Below the pieces are notes generated by a model. It was not told the origin of the DNA, did no database searches, and saw only the letters and a program-made list of their open reading frames with translations. Source: Bradyrhizobium sp. WSM3983 (GTDB taxonomy: Bacteria > Pseudomonadota > Alphaproteobacteria > Rhizobiales > Xanthobacteraceae). Taken from it: DNA of 64,000 nt. The first letter of the stretch is position 1. Each line of letters opens with the position of its first letter. Of the stretch, positions 1 to 9,762 are shown piece after piece. The translations under genes and the position numbers were made by a program. The stretch lies in the NCBI RefSeq assembly GCF_000473045.1, contig NZ_AXAY01000001.1, positions 204,929-268,928 on the forward strand, in the 5' to 3' direction.

Positions 1-45
1 GATCCGGAGCCGAACGACAAACCCCTTGTCCATCAAGGGGGCCTT

Positions 46-69
46 CTACTGTGCATGGGGTTGTTTTCG
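46..69 (-). repeat. 24-base motif, copy 1 of 2
   Basis: Read on the minus strand, this stretch begins CGAAAACAAC and ends GCACAGTAG. It is identical over 24 bases to a stretch at 41578-41601. This copy is intergenic, downstream of the dehydrogenase gene that ends at 110. The second copy forms the 3' end and stop codon of a Nudix gene. Its function is unknown. The exact identity across 41 kb is what is seen; a dispersed-repeat role is inferred. Confidence 0.6.
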
Positions 70-109
70 AGCGTTTTGCTTCGAGCGTGAAAGAAAAAGC
101 AGACGCAGA

Positions 110-1171
110 TCACTCCGCCTGCAGGATTTCGGCGATCGCGGCGCCCGCCGCGATCGTGCCGAGCTTGCCGCCGACGTCGCGCGTCGCCCTGCCCTCGCCG
201 ATCGCCTTCGCCACCGCCGCCTCGATCGCACGCGCCGCTTCCTCGTAACGGGCCGCACCGTTCTTCTCGCCATGCCAGCCAAGGAGCAGCGCCGTCGAAA
301 GGATCAGCGAGACCGGGTTGGCGACGTCCTGGCCTGCGATGTCGGGCGCCGAGCCGTGCGCGGCCTGCGCCATGGCGTAGCGGTCACCGACATTGAGCGA
401 GCCGCCGAGGCCGAGGCTGCCCGAGAGCTCCGCGGTGAGATCGGACAGGATGTCGCCGAACATGTTGGTGGCGACGATGACATCGAAGCGATCGGGGTTG
501 CGCACCACATGCGCCATCATGGCGTCGACCAGGATGTCGTCGACAGCAAGGCCCGGATACGCCTTCGCCGCCGCGTGGCAGATGGCGAGAAACATCCCGT
601 CGCCGATCTTGAGCACATTGGCCTTGTGCACGATCATGAGATGTTGTCGACGTTTCATCGCCAGACGACAGGCGGCATGCGCGATGCGCTCGCAGCATGC
701 CCGCGTGATCCGGCGCAGCGAGATCACGACATCAGGCGTGACCAGCAGTTCGCCATTGCCCTGCTCCATGTTGCGGTCGGCATAAAACCCTTCGGTGTTC
801 TCGCGCACCACGACGAGGTCGAAATCGCCGAGGCGACCGGCGCGCCCTGCATAGGTGCGCGCGGGCCTGATGTTGGCGTAGAGGTCGAGGTTCTTGCGGA
901 AGTGGCGCGACGGGTTGATCTCGCCTTGCGCCTCGTCCTTGAAGTCGAAGGTCGCGGTCGGCCCCAGAATCAGGCCGTCGGCGGCGCGGACGGTGTCGAG
1001 CAGCTCGGGGCGCACCGTGGTGCCGAACTGCTTCAGGCTCGCATGCCCGACCGCATGCTCCTCCAGCCGCAGATTGAGCTGGAAGCGCTCGGACGCCGCG
1101 CGCAGCACACCCGTTGTGGCGGCCGTGATCTCCGGTCCGATGCCGTCTCCTGGCAGAACGACGATTTGCAT
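110..1171 (-). CDS. Isocitrate/isopropylmalate dehydrogenase family protein
   Basis: This 353-residue protein belongs to the beta-decarboxylating dehydrogenases, which oxidise a 2-hydroxy acid (isopropylmalate, isocitrate or tartrate type) with NAD(P) and then decarboxylate it in the cytoplasm. The start reads MQIVVLPGDGIGPEI, the usual family N-terminus. Further in are the substrate-loop motif RENTEGFYADR, the lysine-bearing VHKANVLKIGDG, the metal site NMFGDILSDL and the nucleotide-binding HGSAPDIAGQDVANP. The length matches the LeuB/tartrate dehydrogenase subfamily. The ATG is preceded by AGGGG at a normal distance. There is no leuC or leuD nearby, so a leucine-pathway role is not supported; a tartrate- or malate-like substrate is equally possible. 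It is divergent from the MFS gene at 1342. Confidence 0.85.
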   Translation of the reverse strand: MQIVVLPGDGIGPEITAATTGVLRAASERFQLNLRLEEHAVGHASLKQFGTTVRPELLDTVRAADGLILGPTATFDFKDEAQGEINPSRHFRKNLDLYANIRPARTYAGRAGRLGDFDLVVVRENTEGFYADRNMEQGNGELLVTPDVVISLRRITRACCERIAHAACRLAMKRRQHLMIVHKANVLKIGDGMFLAICHAAAKAYPGLAVDDILVDAMMAHVVRNPDRFDVIVATNMFGDILSDLTAELSGSLGLGGSLNVGDRYAMAQAAHGSAPDIAGQDVANPVSLILSTALLLGWHGEKNGAARYEEAARAIEAAVAKAIGEGRATRDVGGKLGTIAAGAAIAEILQAE

Positions 1172-1341
1172 GGTGATCCCCTGTGACAGCGGCAGCTGGC
1201 GCGATCATACGCCAGCGCGAAGGCTCATCGCCCGACCTTCGCGCATACAATGCATGCAAGCATATGCCTGTGGAAGCAGACCCAAGCGTAGTACATGCCA
1301 GAGATCATCGATGCCAGATCGCCGGAGCAAAGCGCAAGGCA

Positions 1342-2730
1342 ATGACAATCACGTTACCTGCCGCTGCGCGCGAGCCCGATCATCCCGTTGCCGACGGCCT
1401 GCCGGCCGAGCAACGCCGCTGGGCGATCGCAGCGATCTTCACGGCGCTGGCAATGGCCTCGCTCGACACCGCGATAGCCAACATCGCGCTGCCTGCCATT
1501 GCCGCCGATCTGCATGTCAGCCCGGAGCAGTCGGTCTGGGTGGTCAATGTCTACCAGATCGCGCTGGTGGCGACGCTGCTGCCGCTTGGTGCGCTCGGCG
1601 AGATAGTCGGGCACCAGCGCATCTATCTCGGCGGCCTGATCCTGTTTACCGTCGCCTCGCTGTTCTGCGCGGTCGCGTGGTCGCTGGACAGCCTGCTGGT
1701 CGCACGCACCCTGCAAGGCCTCGGCGCCAGCGGCATCATGAGCGTCAACACCGCGCTGGTGCGTTTCGTCTATCCCGGCCGGATGCTGGGCCGCGCCTTC
1801 GGCCACAACGCGCTGGTGGTCGCCACCGCCTTCACCTTCGGCCCCTCGATCGCGTCTGCCATCCTCGCGGTCGGCCCGTGGCCGTGGCTGTTCGCCGTCA
1901 ACATCCCGTTCGGCCTCGTCGCGACCGCCATCGGCTTTGCGATGCTGCCGAAGACGCCGCGTGCCGATCATGGCTTTGATTTTCTCGGCGCGCTTCTCGC
2001 GGCCATCTGCCTCGGGCTGTTCATCACGGGCATCGGCAGCGCCGCGCATAATCTGTCGCCGGTCGTCGTGGCCGTCGAGCTGGTCACGGCGCTCGCGCTG
2101 GGCTTCATCCTGACGCGACGTCACGCCGATCATCCCGCGCCGATGCTGCCGATCGACCTGTTCAGCCGGCCGATGTTCGCGCTGTCGGCGGCGACCGCCG
2201 TCTGCTCCTTCGCCGTGCAAGGCCTCGCCTTCGTCTCGCTGCCGTTCTATTTCGAGGACGTGCTCGGCCGCTCGCAGGTCGAGACCGGTTTCTTCATGAC
2301 GCCGTGGCCGCTGGTGGTCGGCATCATGGCGCCGATCGCCGGCCGCCTCTCCGATCGCCATCCGGTCGGCCTGTTGGGCGGCATCGGCCTTATCCTGCTT
2401 GGCCTCGGCATGGCGCTGCTCGCGTTGCTTCCGGCGAGCCCGAGCATTCCCGATATCGTCTGGCGGATCATGATCTGCGGCATGGGGTTCGGATTCTTCC
2501 AGGCGCCGAACATGAAGGCGATCATGGGAAGCGCGCCGCCCCACCGCGGCGGCAGCGCCTCGGGCATCGTCGCGACCGCGCGCCTGACCGGACAGACGAC
2601 CGGCGCGGCGCTGGCTGCGGCGTGCTTTGCGCTCGCCGGCCACAACGGCGCGACCGTGGCGCTGGCTCTAGGTGCGGGCTTTGCCGCGCTCGGCAGCGTG
2701 ATGAGCTTTTTGCGGCTGGCCGTGAAGTAG
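1342..2730 (+). CDS. MFS transporter, DHA2 (EmrB/QacA-like) drug exporter
   Basis: This 462-residue inner-membrane transporter has many hydrophobic helices along its whole length. The first helix carries TALAMASLDTAIANIALPAI, the signature helix of 14-helix DHA2 exporters, followed by QSVWVVNVYQIALVATLLPLGALGE. Members exchange protons for drugs or metabolites. I chose the ATG at 1342 (MTITLP) because the upstream in-frame residues look non-coding and family proteins start shortly before the hydrophobic region. There is no neighbouring membrane-fusion protein (EmrA-like), so this is probably a single-component exporter. The substrate cannot be read from the sequence. It converges on the gene ending at 2753. 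Confidence 0.88.
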   Translation: MTITLPAAAREPDHPVADGLPAEQRRWAIAAIFTALAMASLDTAIANIALPAIAADLHVSPEQSVWVVNVYQIALVATLLPLGALGEIVGHQRIYLGGLILFTVASLFCAVAWSLDSLLVARTLQGLGASGIMSVNTALVRFVYPGRMLGRAFGHNALVVATAFTFGPSIASAILAVGPWPWLFAVNIPFGLVATAIGFAMLPKTPRADHGFDFLGALLAAICLGLFITGIGSAAHNLSPVVVAVELVTALALGFILTRRHADHPAPMLPIDLFSRPMFALSAATAVCSFAVQGLAFVSLPFYFEDVLGRSQVETGFFMTPWPLVVGIMAPIAGRLSDRHPVGLLGGIGLILLGLGMALLALLPASPSIPDIVWRIMICGMGFGFFQAPNMKAIMGSAPPHRGGSASGIVATARLTGQTTGAALAAACFALAGHNGATVALALGAGFAALGSVMSFLRLAVK

Positions 2731-2752
2731 ACGCCAGCCTGCTTGTCACCGT

Positions 2753-4963
2753 TCAGCCGGCCGGCTTGTCCGGGACTTTCGATGCGATGGGCCGGCTCAC
2801 AATTGTCGCCGCATCGAGCGGGGCGCATTTGATCTTCCGTTGCAGCCTTTCTCCATCCGGCCAACCGGCGGGCTTGAGCGGGGGCGCAAACGTGTCTCCT
2901 TCCGGCTCCAGGATGATCGGCTCCGACTTCAGGCAGAAATCGGGAAATGCGATCGCGTGTCTGCCGCTCGGCGAGAATCGTCCGACCAGCATCTGGGATG
3001 CCCGCATCCTGGCAGCCGGCGACGAGCGCATTGAGCGGGTGGGATCGAACGGACGATAGCACTCCCACTCCGTGCGGTTCGGTACGAAGTCGTAGACAAC
3101 CTCGCAAGTCGCTCCAGCCGATTTCACGAATGGCGCGTCCGAAGGCGCCGCGACATCGCGCTCGAAAACCAGCGCCTGCAATGTCAGCGTGTCGGTCGTC
3201 GCGCTGGACGGCTCGCCGTTCTCGTTCGCCAGTTTCCCGCGCGAGACCATCAGCTTGGTCTTGGGTCGAGCATCCCTAGTTTCCAGCACCAGCATGGGCC
3301 TCTCGGCCCACGAGCGATCGAGGTCCACGTCAGCGCCGCCCATGGTCAGCCGCACGTTGCCGACGGCGGGATTGTCCTTGGCGAAGTCGATCATACGAAG
3401 GTGTACGCTCGACTGCGATGCCTCGAGGCTCAGGAAGCGAAGGTCGTCCACTTTGCGCGTGATCGGCATCATCGGATCGAAGCGATCGTCGATGTCAAAG
3501 CGGACAAACTTCTTCAGCTCGGCCCGGACCGCGTCCGTGGCGGCGAGCGGTGGCTTGACGTCGATCACGAGCAAGGCGCCGCCGGGCGAATAGGCGTCAC
3601 CGAACACACGTTGCCGGATCGCCGTCAGCGCCGAGTCCGTCCGCTGCTCGACATCGCGTGCGAAGATGAGCTGCTGCCCGGGACGAACCACCGCAAAGTC
3701 CTGGAATGCGCCTAATGCCGCTCCCTTCTTGACGCGTTCGTCGGAGAATGTGGTGCACTTGGACCGATCGTCGTCCTTCTCCAACCTGTCGACTTCCCTG
3801 GATGCAGAACGTGAACAGAAGCTAAGATCGTTATCGCGCGTCATCTGGGGGCTGATGGCCGTCGCGTAGATCGGATTCAAGGCTCCGGGGATCTCCATCG
3901 GAAGCGGCGAGGTCGCAAACATGTCGATCTCCACCATGGTCAGAGAAGACTTCGCATCGACCGTCGAGCAGAGATCCAGCTTCGGTAGGGTATTGGTGAG
4001 CAATCGCGCCGCGTCCGCCAGCACGATACAGGTTATGGTGTTCTGCGGATTGTTCCGGCTCATCCAGATCAGATGGTTCTTGCCTTGTGCATCGACGAGC
4101 AGGTGCGGTGCCGCGTGACGGCGGCGCGGCGGCAGCCAGACCGGCGCCGTCTCCGACAGTTTCGGATCGCGCTCGAGCAGCACCTCCGGCAGCCAGAGAA
4201 CACCAAGCGAACGCAATTCGGCGCTGACCTCACCCGGATTACGGGTGAACCCGATCGCACCCTTGTCTTTGCATGTGATGCACGTGACAGCGATGTTGGA
4301 GCGGACGTTCTCGAACGTCAGGATGACCTGATCCGGCTCGCTGCCGTACTTGGCGGGGACAATGGCCTTGAACGGATGGTCCACCACCCGGCTGACGAGA
4401 AATCCGTTCGAACGCGACGGGTCTGGATCGAACTCGAAATAACTCGACCGGCCCCAGTCACGAAAGGCGTTGTATCCTCCGAAGCTCACCCCCGCGAGGA
4501 CCATCTTCGAGTCGGTCTGACAGCGATCGGCCCTGCTGCCCTTGTCGTCGTTCCGAATGTAGAGGCACAGTCGAAAGGCTGCGTTTTGCAGGATCCGATC
4601 ACAATCATTCTGGTTATAGCCATATGTTGCGAGACCATGGCGATAGCAGACATCGTGAAACACGCATGCCTGCCTGAAGCGTTGCAGAACGAGATGGCGC
4701 CTGCCTTTCGAATCGCTGCTGCCGTCGAACAGGATGTTGGCCCATGCCGGAAGGCTACAGTTCAATCCCTCGCCGCTGCCACCGAGGGTGCTGACCACAT
4801 CCGGGCCCGATTGAAAAGCGGTGACGGTGGCGGGCATTTCCCCATCGGTCAGATCGTCGACATTTTTGTAGACGGAGTCGGCGACAAACGAAGGCAGATA
4901 CGTGATTATCAACGCGATCGCGGCAATCGCCGCGACAGACCAGCCGATCAGCTTCCTGGACAT
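2753..4963 (-). CDS. Membrane-anchored protein with phospholipase A2-like His-Asp domain
   Basis: This 736-residue protein starts with one membrane segment (about residues 5-28), so most of it should be periplasmic. Residues 69-135 resemble a secreted phospholipase A2 core: a cysteine-rich stretch with CVFHDVCYRHG, where H103 and D104 would be the catalytic dyad, then YNQNDCD and a further cysteine, as in HDxCY-type prokaryotic PLA2 domains. The remaining 600 residues, with a CITC pair near residue 240, match nothing I recognise. A lipid-hydrolysing or lipid-binding role is inferred from the dyad only. The start ATG has GAGG six bases upstream. It lies 162 bases downstream of the radical SAM gene on the same strand. 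Confidence 0.6.
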   Translation of the reverse strand: MSRKLIGWSVAAIAAIALIITYLPSFVADSVYKNVDDLTDGEMPATVTAFQSGPDVVSTLGGSGEGLNCSLPAWANILFDGSSDSKGRRHLVLQRFRQACVFHDVCYRHGLATYGYNQNDCDRILQNAAFRLCLYIRNDDKGSRADRCQTDSKMVLAGVSFGGYNAFRDWGRSSYFEFDPDPSRSNGFLVSRVVDHPFKAIVPAKYGSEPDQVILTFENVRSNIAVTCITCKDKGAIGFTRNPGEVSAELRSLGVLWLPEVLLERDPKLSETAPVWLPPRRRHAAPHLLVDAQGKNHLIWMSRNNPQNTITCIVLADAARLLTNTLPKLDLCSTVDAKSSLTMVEIDMFATSPLPMEIPGALNPIYATAISPQMTRDNDLSFCSRSASREVDRLEKDDDRSKCTTFSDERVKKGAALGAFQDFAVVRPGQQLIFARDVEQRTDSALTAIRQRVFGDAYSPGGALLVIDVKPPLAATDAVRAELKKFVRFDIDDRFDPMMPITRKVDDLRFLSLEASQSSVHLRMIDFAKDNPAVGNVRLTMGGADVDLDRSWAERPMLVLETRDARPKTKLMVSRGKLANENGEPSSATTDTLTLQALVFERDVAAPSDAPFVKSAGATCEVVYDFVPNRTEWECYRPFDPTRSMRSSPAARMRASQMLVGRFSPSGRHAIAFPDFCLKSEPIILEPEGDTFAPPLKPAGWPDGERLQRKIKCAPLDAATIVSRPIASKVPDKPAG

Positions 4964-5125
4964 GCCGCACCTCGCCCGGTGTCATCCGGATCACGATCAG
5001 CTCCAGGTTGTTTCGATGTCAAGCGACAGGCTCACACTTGCCGCCCAAATTCGGAAGCCGCGCCCACGACCTGTCAACTCAACCCGATCCGCCTCCCGGC
5101 GAGGGCGCATCCCCTCTTTTCGCTG

Positions 5126-6739
5126 TCAGGCCGGATTTCGTGCCACGGTCGCGCCGTCAGCAACGACCGGAACCGGCACTTGCTCATCCAGCGCGGTAAG
5201 GCGCGCGTCGATGGCGTCGATGACCTTGCGCGAGAACGGCCCGAGATGCGCATAGGCCGCGATCATCTGCACCGCGATTCGCGCCGACGAGGTGTCGCGC
5301 TTGGCGCAGTTCATAAAGGTCTGCCACAGCGGTGCCCGCGCCTCGGGGATTGCGGTGACCACGCGGTGCACGGTTTCCATCGCGCCGACCCGCGAACGGA
5401 TGTCGCCCTCGGCAAGCTCGCGGCGCTGCCTTGAACGGTCGAGCAGCGTCATCAGCTTGTCGACACGACCCGCATAGGCGGCCGGGCTGTAGACCCGCTC
5501 CAGCACCGTCTTGTAGTCCATCAGGATATCGCGCAGCGGCCGCACCGGATCGAAATTGATGCCGCCGGTGCACTGGTCGCCGCCGGTCGTCGATGCCAGA
5601 TCGTGGTCTGCGTGCAACCGGCCCTCCTTCGCGAGCCGGCGCGTGAGCTGCGTGTTCGGCAACGCATAGAGCAGACCGACCATGGCGACGGGAATCGCGG
5701 CCTCCTCGATGAAATCGATCATGGCCTCGGCCATCGAGACCTTCTCGCTGTCGAAGCCGACGATGAAGCCGGCGGTGACGAGCATGCCGGCGGCGTAGAT
5801 CTTGTGGATGCTCTCGGCGATGTTGCGCCGCGTATTCTGCTTCTTCCGCATCGCGACCAAGGTCGCGGGGTCCGGACTTTCGATGCCGACGAAGATGCCG
5901 AAGAAATTCGCCGCACCCATCAGCTCCAGCAGTTCGGGATCGTCGGCCAGATTGACCGAGGCTTCCGTCGATAGCTCGAAGGGAAAACCGTGCGCGCGCT
6001 GCCATTCCGCGAGCTGGGGCAGGAACTGCCGCAGCGACTTCTTGTTACCGATGAAATTGTCGTCGACGAAGTCGAGATGGCCCCGATGGCCCATCTGGTA
6101 GAGCCGCTCGAGCTCGACGAACATCTGCTCGGTCGTCTTGGTCCGCGGCACGCGGCCATAGAGCTCGATGATGTCGCAGAACTCGCAGGTGAACGGGCAG
6201 CCGCGCGAATACTGCACACCGAGATAGAGATAGTCCTCGAACTTCAGCAGGTCGAATCGCGGCACAGGCGTCCTGGTGACATCGGCCTGGAATTTCGGCG
6301 CGGTGAAGACGCCAGAGCGTTGCCCGCTGTCCCAGGCGGCGATGAACTCGTCGATGACGCTCTCGGCTTCGCCGAGCACCCGAAAGTCTGCACTGGCATA
6401 GAGGTGCGGGCTCGACGTGGGATCGGGACCGCCGACCACCACCGGCTTGCCTGCCGCGCGGCACTCGTCGATCAGACGGAGCGTGTCGGCCTGCTGCGGC
6501 AACATGCCGCCGGTGAAGACCACATCGGCCCAGGCGAGATCGTCCTCACCGAAGGCTTGCGTGTTGCAGTCGATGAGCCGCACCGTCCAGCTCTCCGGCA
6601 ACATCGCCGCAACGGTGATCAGGCCGAGGGGAGCAGCCGGCCGGCGGACGCCCATCAGCTTGCAGGACTCGCCAAAACTCCAGAAGGACTCCGCCGTGAA
6701 CAGCGGATAGAGCATCAGCACGTTGCAGGGGCTCGGCAC
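5126..6739 (-). CDS. B12-binding domain radical SAM protein (DUF4070 type)
   Basis: This enzyme of about 537 residues has an N-terminal cobalamin-binding Rossmann domain (LMLYPLF, then FTGGMLPQQADTL and VVGGPDPTSS), a radical SAM barrel with the cluster motif GCPFTCEFC, and a C-terminal DUF4070-like region (LLYALPNTQLTRRLAKEG onward). The family includes HpnP, the hopanoid C-2 methylase of Rhodopseudomonas and Bradyrhizobium, so a methylation or related radical reaction on a lipid or cofactor is plausible. I cannot assign HpnP without comparison. The start is uncertain: I use a GTG at 6739 with GGGAG upstream, just before the conserved N-terminal strand. An in-frame ATG at 6838 would add 33 residues, and reading open to 7084 runs into the divergent promoter region. 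Confidence 0.75.
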   Translation of the reverse strand: MPSPCNVLMLYPLFTAESFWSFGESCKLMGVRRPAAPLGLITVAAMLPESWTVRLIDCNTQAFGEDDLAWADVVFTGGMLPQQADTLRLIDECRAAGKPVVVGGPDPTSSPHLYASADFRVLGEAESVIDEFIAAWDSGQRSGVFTAPKFQADVTRTPVPRFDLLKFEDYLYLGVQYSRGCPFTCEFCDIIELYGRVPRTKTTEQMFVELERLYQMGHRGHLDFVDDNFIGNKKSLRQFLPQLAEWQRAHGFPFELSTEASVNLADDPELLELMGAANFFGIFVGIESPDPATLVAMRKKQNTRRNIAESIHKIYAAGMLVTAGFIVGFDSEKVSMAEAMIDFIEEAAIPVAMVGLLYALPNTQLTRRLAKEGRLHADHDLASTTGGDQCTGGINFDPVRPLRDILMDYKTVLERVYSPAAYAGRVDKLMTLLDRSRQRRELAEGDIRSRVGAMETVHRVVTAIPEARAPLWQTFMNCAKRDTSSARIAVQMIAAYAHLGPFSRKVIDAIDARLTALDEQVPVPVVADGATVARNPA

Positions 6740-7068
6740 TTCATGGAACTCCCAAGGAAATTTCAAATGCTTTGGCGCAGTGTAGCAAAGCGTCGTGGTC
6801 TTGCACCCCGGCAAAAGGGACAAGCTGTCGCGCCCCATTGAGCCGCGACGTCGCCTCAGGCCCTGCCGCTGGCGTTCAGGGAGATGGCGCAGTCGGGGCG
6901 CTGGCCGGGCCTTCTCAAAAGCGCACAACACCATCTGGCCCACAATCTTCCCGCAGCCGCGAGAATCTTCGATAGCTGCCCTCGGACTGTTGATTTGAAA
7001 GGTTCCAATTTGCCGGACACATTGCGCCCCTGAGTCCATCGGTGGATGGGCCAATAAGGGGACTTGCG
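6740..7068. other. Intergenic region between divergent genes
   Basis: These 329 bases separate the radical SAM gene (minus) from the iron-sulfur subunit gene (plus) and should hold both promoters. An open frame extends the radical SAM protein into this region, but its codons give an arginine- and glutamine-rich, low-complexity peptide unlike the family. I see no convincing hexamer pair, operator or hairpin here. Confidence 0.4.
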
Positions 7069-7518
<450 letters not shown>

Positions 7519-7530
7519 GGAGCGGCCAAC

Positions 7531-9717
7531 ATGAACAAGCACGTTACTCCCAAGATGAACCGCCGCACCTTCGTCATCGGCACCGCCGCTGTCGGCACAG
7601 GGCTCGCCATCGGCCTCGATATCCCCTTCGGCGGCCCCGCCATAGTCCGCGCGGCAGACGGTTCGCCCGAGGTCAATGCCTGGGTCGTGATCCGGCCCGA
7701 CGACACTGTGGTGATTCGCATCGCCCGCTCGGAGATGGGCCAGGGCTCGCTCACCGGCCTTGCCCAGCTTGTCGCCGAGGAACTCGAATGCGACTGGTCG
7801 AAGGTCACGACCGAATATCCGACCCCCGGCCAGAGCGTTGCCCGCAAGCGCGTCTGGGGCGATTTCTCGACCGGAGGCAGCCGCGGCATCCGTAGCTCGC
7901 AGGACTACGTCCGCAAGGGCGGCGCCACCGCCCGCGTGATGCTGATCCAGGCCGCCGCCGACGAATGGAAGGTGCCAGCGTCCGAATGCACAGCCGCCAG
8001 CAGCGTCATCACCCATACGCCATCGGGCAGAACCACAACCTACGGCAAAGTCGCCGAGGCTGCAGCGAAGCTGACGCCGCCGGCCGATGTCAAGCTGAAG
8101 GACCCGAAGGACTGGAAGCTGATCGGCAAGGGCTTGCTGCGGCTCGACACCGCCGACAAGACCACCGGCACGATGGTCTACGGCATCGATATCAAGCTGC
8201 CGGGCATGCTGAACGCTGCGATCAAGGATTGCCCGGTGTTCGGCGGCAAGGTGAAGAGCTTTGACGAAGCCAAGGTCACCGGCATGAAAGGCGTCAAAAA
8301 GGTCGTCAAGGTCGGCGATTCCGCGATCGCGGTCGTTGCCGACACCTGGTGGCACGCCAAGACCGCGCTGGAAGCGCTGCCGATCGTCTGGGACGAAGGC
8401 GATAACGCAAAAGTCTCGAGCGAGACGATTGCGAAGTGGCTGGCCGAGGGTCTCGATGACGCGCAGCCGGCCTATGTCGGCAACAAGAACGGTGACGTGA
8501 AGGCGGCAATTGCCGGCGCCGCGAAGAAAGTCGAGGCGGTTTACAACTATCCCTACCAAAACCACGCCACGATGGAGCCGATGAACGCCACCGCGCTCTA
8601 CACGGCGGACAAATGCGAGGTCTGGTGCGGCACGCAGAATGGCGAGGCAGCCTTCGCGGCGGTGCTCGAGGCCTCCGGCCTGCCGGCGGAGAAGTGCGAC
8701 GTGCACAAGGTGATGCCCGGCGGCGGCTTCGGCCGGCGCGGCATGACGGACTATGTCCGCCAGGCCGTCGCGATCGCCAAGCAGATGCCGGGCACGCCGA
8801 TCAAGCTGTTGTGGTCACGCGAAGAGGACATGGCGCACGGAAGGTATCACCCGATCACCCAGTGCAAGATGACCGGCGCGTTCGATGCCGACAACAATCT
8901 GGTCGCACTGCACTACCGCCTGTCCGGACAGTCGATCCTGTTCTCGCTCCGCCCCGAAGCGCTGCAGAACGGCATGGATCCGGCGGCCTTCCAGGGCGTC
9001 GCCCAATCCGGCGAGGCTGCGTTCGGCTATTCCGTGCCGAATCTCCTGGTCGAACATTCGATGCGCAATCCGCACGTTCCGCCCGGCTTCTGGCGCGGCG
9101 TGAATGTCAATCACAACGCGATCTACATGGAATGCTTCATGGACGAGCTCGCCCATGCTGCAGGCCAGGACCCGCTCGAGTTCCGCCGCAAGCTGATGGG
9201 CAAGAACCCCAAGCATCTGGCGGTGCTCAATGCCGTGGCCGAGAAGATCGGCTGGACCACGCCGGCGCCGCAAGGCGTCTATCGCGGCATTGCGCAGGTG
9301 ATGGGCTATGGCAGCTATGTCGCCGGCGCCGCCGAAATCTCGGTGACCGACGGCAGCAAGATCAAGGTGCATCGCATCGTCGCGTCCACTGATCCCGGCT
9401 ACGTCGTCAATCCGGCGCAGGTGGAGCGGCAGATCGCGGGCTCGTTCGTCTATGGCCTCTCGGCGCTGTTCTACGGCGGCTGCACAGTCAAGGACGGCCG
9501 CATCGAGCAAACCAACTTCGACACCTACAACTCGATGCGCATCAACGAGATGCCGAAGGTGGAGGCGGTGATGGTGCCGAGCGGCGGGTTCTGGGGCGGC
9601 GTCGGCGAGCCGACCATCGGTGTCGCGGCACCTGCGGTGCTCAACGCCTACTTCGCGGCGACGGGCAAGCGCATCCGCTCGGTGCCGCTGCGCGACCAGA
9701 ACATCAGCTTCGCGTAA
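7531..9717 (+). CDS. Molybdopterin-binding aldehyde/isoquinoline oxidoreductase large subunit (IorB-like), Tat-exported
   Basis: This 728-residue catalytic subunit of the xanthine oxidase family resembles isoquinoline 1-oxidoreductase beta. It begins with a twin-arginine signal (NRRTFVIGTAAVGTG), so it should be folded with its cofactor and exported to the periplasm with its small partner. Typical features are VIRIARSEMGQGSLTGLAQLVAEEL, VMPGGGFGRRG and the C-terminal GGFWGGVGEPTIGVAAPAVLNA with the active-site glutamate. There is no FAD subunit in the operon, as usual for this branch, whose electrons commonly go to c-type cytochromes. The sox cytochrome genes follow directly downstream, but a strong hairpin at 9723 separates them. 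The substrate is unknown. Confidence 0.87.
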   Translation: MNKHVTPKMNRRTFVIGTAAVGTGLAIGLDIPFGGPAIVRAADGSPEVNAWVVIRPDDTVVIRIARSEMGQGSLTGLAQLVAEELECDWSKVTTEYPTPGQSVARKRVWGDFSTGGSRGIRSSQDYVRKGGATARVMLIQAAADEWKVPASECTAASSVITHTPSGRTTTYGKVAEAAAKLTPPADVKLKDPKDWKLIGKGLLRLDTADKTTGTMVYGIDIKLPGMLNAAIKDCPVFGGKVKSFDEAKVTGMKGVKKVVKVGDSAIAVVADTWWHAKTALEALPIVWDEGDNAKVSSETIAKWLAEGLDDAQPAYVGNKNGDVKAAIAGAAKKVEAVYNYPYQNHATMEPMNATALYTADKCEVWCGTQNGEAAFAAVLEASGLPAEKCDVHKVMPGGGFGRRGMTDYVRQAVAIAKQMPGTPIKLLWSREEDMAHGRYHPITQCKMTGAFDADNNLVALHYRLSGQSILFSLRPEALQNGMDPAAFQGVAQSGEAAFGYSVPNLLVEHSMRNPHVPPGFWRGVNVNHNAIYMECFMDELAHAAGQDPLEFRRKLMGKNPKHLAVLNAVAEKIGWTTPAPQGVYRGIAQVMGYGSYVAGAAEISVTDGSKIKVHRIVASTDPGYVVNPAQVERQIAGSFVYGLSALFYGGCTVKDGRIEQTNFDTYNSMRINEMPKVEAVMVPSGGFWGGVGEPTIGVAAPAVLNAYFAATGKRIRSVPLRDQNISFA

Positions 9718-9722
9718 CAGAA

Positions 9723-9757
9723 GCCGCGGCGGCCACAACGACCGCCGCGGCATTTTG
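9723..9757 (+). terminator. Stem-loop, probable intrinsic terminator
   Basis: A perfect 10-base stem, GCCGCGGCGG pairing with CCGCCGCGGC around a nine-base loop, is followed by ATTTTG. It sits five bases after the stop codon of the molybdopterin subunit and before the flavocytochrome gene. The short T run makes it a moderate terminator, perhaps only partial, so the sox genes may be read separately or at lower level. Confidence 0.6.
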
Positions 9758-9762
9758 CCTGG

